A stretch of DNA of 24,140 nucleotides from IMG/VR virus record IMGVR_UViG_3300010354_000639, positions 1 through 24,140 of that record; one strand, given 5' to 3'. The notes beneath the pieces were generated by a model that made no database searches, was not told the origin of the DNA, and was given only the letters and a program-made list of their open reading frames with translations. Position 1 is the first letter of the stretch. Each line of letters opens with the position of its first letter. Below, piece after piece: positions 20,953-24,140 of this stretch. This stretch comes from a virus. The translations under genes and the position numbers were made by a program.

Positions 20953-20959
20953 TATTTAG
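20953..20959 (-). promoter_or_regulatory. Possible late promoter box CTAAATA
   Basis: The minus strand has CTAAATA 21 bases ahead of the 84-residue gene, overlapping the end of the LamG gene. Same heptamer as ahead of gp4 and gp48. Weak on its own. Confidence 0.3.
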
Positions 20960-21699
20960 ATACCAAATCTTCCTCTAATAGCATCAAAGTTTTGTTTTAC
21001 TTCTGCTGCCGTAATGGCTCTGTTGTAGACAATGAAGTTTGCCATTTTTCCCTTTAGAGGTCTGCTGTCCTGCTGCTCATTTGCAATGTAAATAAATTCA
21101 GAAGTTGTAGATGGATTTATATCTGCATTCCAGTCGCTGATCGTTGAAGAATATACACCATTTCTATAGAAATCAACAGAACTCCCAGTTTTGACAAAGG
21201 TTAAGTGATACCAGACACCAGTTGATGGGATGAAAGAAACGAATTTCTCGAATGTAGTTGAAGATGTTCTACTGATTAAAATAATCCTTTGACTTCCCCC
21301 ACCAAAATTCGCATACCTCATAAGAAAAAAGTCACCAGAAGTACGACCACTTTCAAAAAATCCTTCATATAACTGAGTTAATGTATTAAAGTTTATGGTA
21401 AATGTGTAGGTCCAGTTAGCAGTCCTATGAATTAATTTTGAATTTGATGCCCGAATATAGGTATCAGTCCCATCAAATACAAGAATTCCACCATTAGCAC
21501 TACTAAATGTTGGTCCATTTGTCAATGTACCATCTGTAGGATTACCAAAACCAGATATATCTCTCCAAATTGTTCCTATTCCATTATAAGAATTCTGCTG
21601 TCCTGCATCATAATGAAATATAAGACCATTAGTTACAATTTTTGGAAAAGTAGTTGCAGTAGCAAAACTATGACTTATAGAAGAATTTATTGGACTCAT
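20956..21699 (-). CDS. LamG/concanavalin-fold tail protein, copy 1
   Basis: A 247-residue protein with a single LamG_3-type domain: VTNGLIFHYDAGQQNSYNGI, the D-x-SG-GN signature (WRDISGFGNPTDGTLTNGP), SSANGGILVFDGTDTYI, WYHLTFVKTGSSVDFYRNGV and the final NFIVYNRAITAAEVKQNFDA followed by RGRFGI. This fold binds sugars and is common in cyanophage fibres, where it may touch the host surface. A short N-terminal extension (about 15 residues) precedes it. It shares its beginning and end with the copy at 23112-23807 on the other side of the fibre gene. Confidence 0.85.
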   Translation of the reverse strand: MSPINSSISHSFATATTFPKIVTNGLIFHYDAGQQNSYNGIGTIWRDISGFGNPTDGTLTNGPTFSSANGGILVFDGTDTYIRASNSKLIHRTANWTYTFTINFNTLTQLYEGFFESGRTSGDFFLMRYANFGGGSQRIILISRTSSTTFEKFVSFIPSTGVWYHLTFVKTGSSVDFYRNGVYSSTISDWNADINPSTTSEFIYIANEQQDSRPLKGKMANFIVYNRAITAAEVKQNFDAIRGRFGI

Positions 21700-21711
21700 T
21701 TTTAATTAAGA

Positions 21712-23079
21712 TTAAGAAGATTTAAAGTTACCATTCACCATTGCAAGAACAGTATAATTTGCAGTGGTACTTCCAGAACCAACTGTATTTATTCCTGTAA
21801 AGTTAAAGATATCAATTGAATTTGTAGATGCAGTGGAAACAACTGCTCCTGGATATCTTAAAAATCTATTAGCAGTAGTTCTTGAAACACCATTTAAATT
21901 AACTGTAGTACATGCATATCCAGTTGAACCTTGTAAAGTAATAACAGTAAATGAAATAACTCTATTATCAAAAGTACTATCTGTTGGTATTCCAGTTACG
22001 TTTATTGTAATTACTCCTGTGGGATTAGTGCATATAGCAACATTACCTCCACCAGTATTATAAACAAGATTTACTGTATTTCCAGAAACTATTGTGGATT
22101 TTTCAGATACTGAATTGATTCTACTATCATTGGCAAATGATGTACCTTCAACGTGAAGATTGTATGATGGACTACTATTTCCAACGCCAAGTCTTGTAGT
22201 TGATGGATTAAATACAAGACCAGATGTAGTTACACCAAATCCAGCAACGTTTCCAGTAGAAACTACATAAGGAATATATTGTGCTTGGTTTGTAGTATCT
22301 ATAGATATCGATACTTCTGCTGCGACTTCGATGCCTGTTAATTCAGACCCATCACCATAATAAGTAACTATACCAGGAGTACCTACAGTAGCACCAGTTC
22401 CAACAGGAGTAATTATAAAGTTTCCAATTGTAGAAACACCAGTAATTAAAGAAGTTCCTGCAACATGAAGTCCTGATGTTGGATTTGTGGTTCCAATACC
22501 AAGATTACCAGTAGAAGGAGTAAATACAAGTTTTGATGAAGATACACTTAAAGATGATACATAACCTGATGTAATATCTTCAAAAGTAAGATATCTTGGT
22601 GTTGTTGTCGAATCGTCATCAGTAAGAGATACAGAAGTAGGACCAGCCCAACTTACACCAGCACCGGTTGAAATTAATACATTACCAGAAGAACCTACGA
22701 GATTATTTGTATCATATAAACCATTACGAAGTCTTAGATTTCCCGAAATATCTACTTTTTGTGTTGGATTTGTAGTTCCAATTCCAAGAGAACTACCAAA
22801 AGAAACTATACTTACATTTCCATTGGCATTTACCTCAATACTAGGAATGCCAGAAACATCATTTACAGAAAAAATAGATCCTGATGTAAGATTATTTGTA
22901 ATAGAAAGAAGCTCTCCTTCTGATGCTTGAAAACTTAAAGTTCCATTATTTGCGGAAGAAACAACGGCAGTAATAGTTGATGGTCCAACACTTTCACTTG
23001 CACCAATAAAATCTATCTTTGGATTATTTGCAGATCCAATATTTGGGGTAATAATGATATTTTTATCGTTTAGTGCCAT
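21712..23079 (-). CDS. Tail-fibre-like protein with GIGTTNP repeats
   Basis: A 455-residue protein of beta-rich, Ser/Thr/Gly-rich make-up, starting MALNDKNIIITPNIGSANNP. It has three repeats of a fibre motif, LGIGTTNPTQKVDISGNL, LGIGTTNPTSGLHVAGTSLI and LGVGNSSPSYNLHVEGTSF, at roughly residues 95, 195 and 295, with long beta stretches between. The C-terminal part (VICTNPTGVITINVTGIPTD-like, FTGINTVGSGSTTANYTVLA) is a separate domain. These repeats are typical of cyanophage fibre and tail-appendage proteins that trimerise. No chaperone or peptidase motif is visible in this gene. A late-like GATAAATA box lies 26 bases upstream. Confidence 0.8.
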   Translation of the reverse strand: MALNDKNIIITPNIGSANNPKIDFIGASESVGPSTITAVVSSANNGTLSFQASEGELLSITNNLTSGSIFSVNDVSGIPSIEVNANGNVSIVSFGSSLGIGTTNPTQKVDISGNLRLRNGLYDTNNLVGSSGNVLISTGAGVSWAGPTSVSLTDDDSTTTPRYLTFEDITSGYVSSLSVSSSKLVFTPSTGNLGIGTTNPTSGLHVAGTSLITGVSTIGNFIITPVGTGATVGTPGIVTYYGDGSELTGIEVAAEVSISIDTTNQAQYIPYVVSTGNVAGFGVTTSGLVFNPSTTRLGVGNSSPSYNLHVEGTSFANDSRINSVSEKSTIVSGNTVNLVYNTGGGNVAICTNPTGVITINVTGIPTDSTFDNRVISFTVITLQGSTGYACTTVNLNGVSRTTANRFLRYPGAVVSTASTNSIDIFNFTGINTVGSGSTTANYTVLAMVNGNFKSS

Positions 23080-23105
23080 TTTCTTATTATTTACCTTTTA
23101 TTAGA

Positions 23106-23113
23106 TATTTATC
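23106..23113 (-). promoter_or_regulatory. Late-promoter-like box GATAAATA for the fibre gene
   Basis: GATAAATA on the minus strand, overlapping the stop of the upstream LamG gene, 26 bases before the fibre ATG. Same octamer and placement as ahead of gp26. Confidence 0.5.
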
Positions 23114-23807
23114 ATATTCCAAAACGACCACGAAAAATATTGAAGTTTTGGGTGATTTCTGATGCTGTGAGGGCTCTATTGTATATTAAAACGTTTGATA
23201 TTCTTCCATTAAAAAAGTTGTCATCAACTACCCCCCTATATCCCAAATAAAGTGGAGTTGTGGAAGTTAATGCTGGATGGGTAATATCGTCAGGTGCTCC
23301 CTCCTGTACAGAATTTAAGTAAAGTAAATAAACACCACTCTGCCTATTTACGACCCATGTAAGCATATTCCACGTATTTAGTGAAGGAGTAAAATTTCTT
23401 TCAAAATCGTTTGATCCTTCTTCTCCAGAATAAACTATATTGCCTGGTCCTATATTGTAACCTTGCCAAGCATTTTTATCTCTATTCATAATCCACCCAC
23501 CTACAGCAGCAGCAAAATACCAGATATTAATAGTTGTTGATGTGACTAAATTAAATGTAGAATTGTAAGGAACTGATGCTCTATCATTATCCCCATCAAA
23601 AACAATAGACCCACCATTTGCACTATTAAAAGTTGGTCCACCTGATGGTGGGTCTAATGTTGCATTATTACCATTGCCGCTCAAATCAGACCAAGTAGTT
23701 GCACTAGAACCAGAATAAGATCTTGGATTTCTTGCATCTAGATATAAAAGTAACCCATCAGTGACTATTTTTGGACCAAAGTGAGTATTTTTAATAATTA
23801 AAGCCAT
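23112..23807 (-). CDS. LamG/concanavalin-fold tail protein, copy 2
   Basis: A 231-residue protein with one LamG_3-type domain: VTDGLLLYLDARNPRSYSGS, WSDLSGNGNNATLDPP, SANGGSIVFDGDNDRASVPY, NTWNMLTWVVNRQSGVYLLY, TPLYLGYRGVV and the final NVLIYNRALTASEITQNFNI followed by FRGRFGI. Its first 15 residues (MALIIKNTHFGPKIV) differ from copy 1. A GGAG lies 10 bases before its ATG, and its ATG lies a few bases behind the stop of the right-hand fibre gene, suggesting joint translation. Confidence 0.85.
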   Translation of the reverse strand: MALIIKNTHFGPKIVTDGLLLYLDARNPRSYSGSSATTWSDLSGNGNNATLDPPSGGPTFNSANGGSIVFDGDNDRASVPYNSTFNLVTSTTINIWYFAAAVGGWIMNRDKNAWQGYNIGPGNIVYSGEEGSNDFERNFTPSLNTWNMLTWVVNRQSGVYLLYLNSVQEGAPDDITHPALTSTTPLYLGYRGVVDDNFFNGRISNVLIYNRALTASEITQNFNIFRGRFGI

Positions 23808-23810
23808 TTC

Positions 23811-24140
23811 TTATATCTCCACTATTAATTTCTCCACATCATTTCTTTCTGCAAATACAGTATAATAATAATCAAGTTCTCCATTTCCAACACTAAAGAC
23901 ATAAACAGAATTGTCAATAATTTTTTCAATTCTTGGAATCGCAGTATTTCCAATTGGTGTAAGATTAACAGTAACACTATCAGGATCTACAAGTTTAGTC
24001 CAATATTCTGGAAGTTCAATCACCTTATCTTGTGTTCTTCCTCTTACGTATACACCTAATTCTGGACCTTCAAGAGAACCATATTGAAGTTTCTTACCTT
24101 CTTTTGTTGGGTGAGGAATAACGAAAGATTTGGTTGTTGC
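23811..24140 (-). CDS. Fibre-type protein, C-terminal end (runs off right edge)
   Basis: The minus frame is open from the window edge to a TAA at 23813-23811, giving 109 residues; its start lies outside. An internal GTG at 24023 is not the true start, because the frame continues upstream with ATTKSFVIPHPTKEGKKLQY then GSLEGPELGVYVRGRTQDKV. This KSFVIPHPT...GSLEGPE-GVYVRG run is a frequent C-terminal module of cyanophage fibre proteins, followed here by IELPEYWTKLVDPDSVTVNL. It resembles the region after the chaperone-type repeats in S74-like fibres, but no peptidase core can be seen in the part present. Confidence 0.8.
   Translation of the reverse strand, partial: ATTKSFVIPHPTKEGKKLQYGSLEGPELGVYVRGRTQDKVIELPEYWTKLVDPDSVTVNLTPIGNTAIPRIEKIIDNSVYVFSVGNGELDYYYTVFAERNDVEKLIVEI

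Noticed and set aside
1-24140. tRNA, CRISPR arrays, insertion sequences, photosystem (psbA/psbD) genes
   Set aside because: Looked for on both strands; no cloverleaf, spaced direct repeats, transposase or photosystem reaction-centre sequence was found.

Overview
The window looks like part of a T4-like cyanophage (a myovirus of Synechococcus or Prochlorococcus) or an uncultured relative. It is AT-rich and densely packed, with many 1-4 base stop/start overlaps. T4 core genes are recognisable: head completion gp4, baseplate gp26, gp48 and gp53, and replication and late-transcription proteins gp32, gp59 and gp33. They sit with typical cyanophage genes (PhoH, ThyX, glutaredoxin, DUF1825, DUF4278, DUF6433, LamG tail proteins). 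No tRNA, rRNA, CRISPR or insertion sequence is visible.

Layout. (1) 1-3924, minus strand: tail/baseplate assembly block with a tail-tube-fold protein, gp26, a 57-residue protein just behind gp26, and two large virion proteins; the last runs off the left edge. (2) 3963-6370, plus strand: gp4, an unidentified 126-residue protein, gp48 and gp53. (3) 6362-12989, minus strand: Mom-like acyltransferase, gp32, DUF1825 protein, gp59, gp33, a PD-(D/E)XK nuclease, PhoH carrying an intein, a small protein, ThyX and two micro-proteins. (4) 13073-13569, minus strand: a glutamine-type riboswitch (glnA / downstream-peptide class) ahead of a three-repeat DUF4278 protein and two coupled micro-proteins, bounded by terminators. 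(5) 13696-15373, minus strand: small conserved phage proteins and a glutaredoxin. (6) 15431-20598, minus strand: three glycan-type enzymes, two of them three-domain fusions. (7) 20677-24140, minus strand: a small virion-type protein, two LamG paralogues, a repeat-bearing fibre protein, and the C-terminal end of another fibre protein running off the right edge.

How the parts fit. Structural genes in block 1 and one fibre gene carry T4-late-like NATAAATA boxes. gp33, gp32 and glutaredoxin instead have near-perfect sigma-70 promoters (TTGACA, 17 bases, TATAAT or TAAAAT), as expected for genes read early by unmodified host polymerase.

The most interesting signals are: (a) a T TTT TTC slippery heptamer with a correctly spaced hairpin at the end of gp26 that would fuse it by -1 frameshifting to the small downstream protein, immediately ahead of tape-measure-like genes; (b) an intein in the PhoH Walker A motif that starts with Ala and carries the Trp-Cys-Thr signature of class 3 inteins; (c) a glutamine riboswitch with an enlarged third arm whose promoter would start transcription at the aptamer edge; (d) a cluster of methyltransferase, glycosyltransferase, dioxygenase and glycosidase-like domains next to LamG tail proteins.
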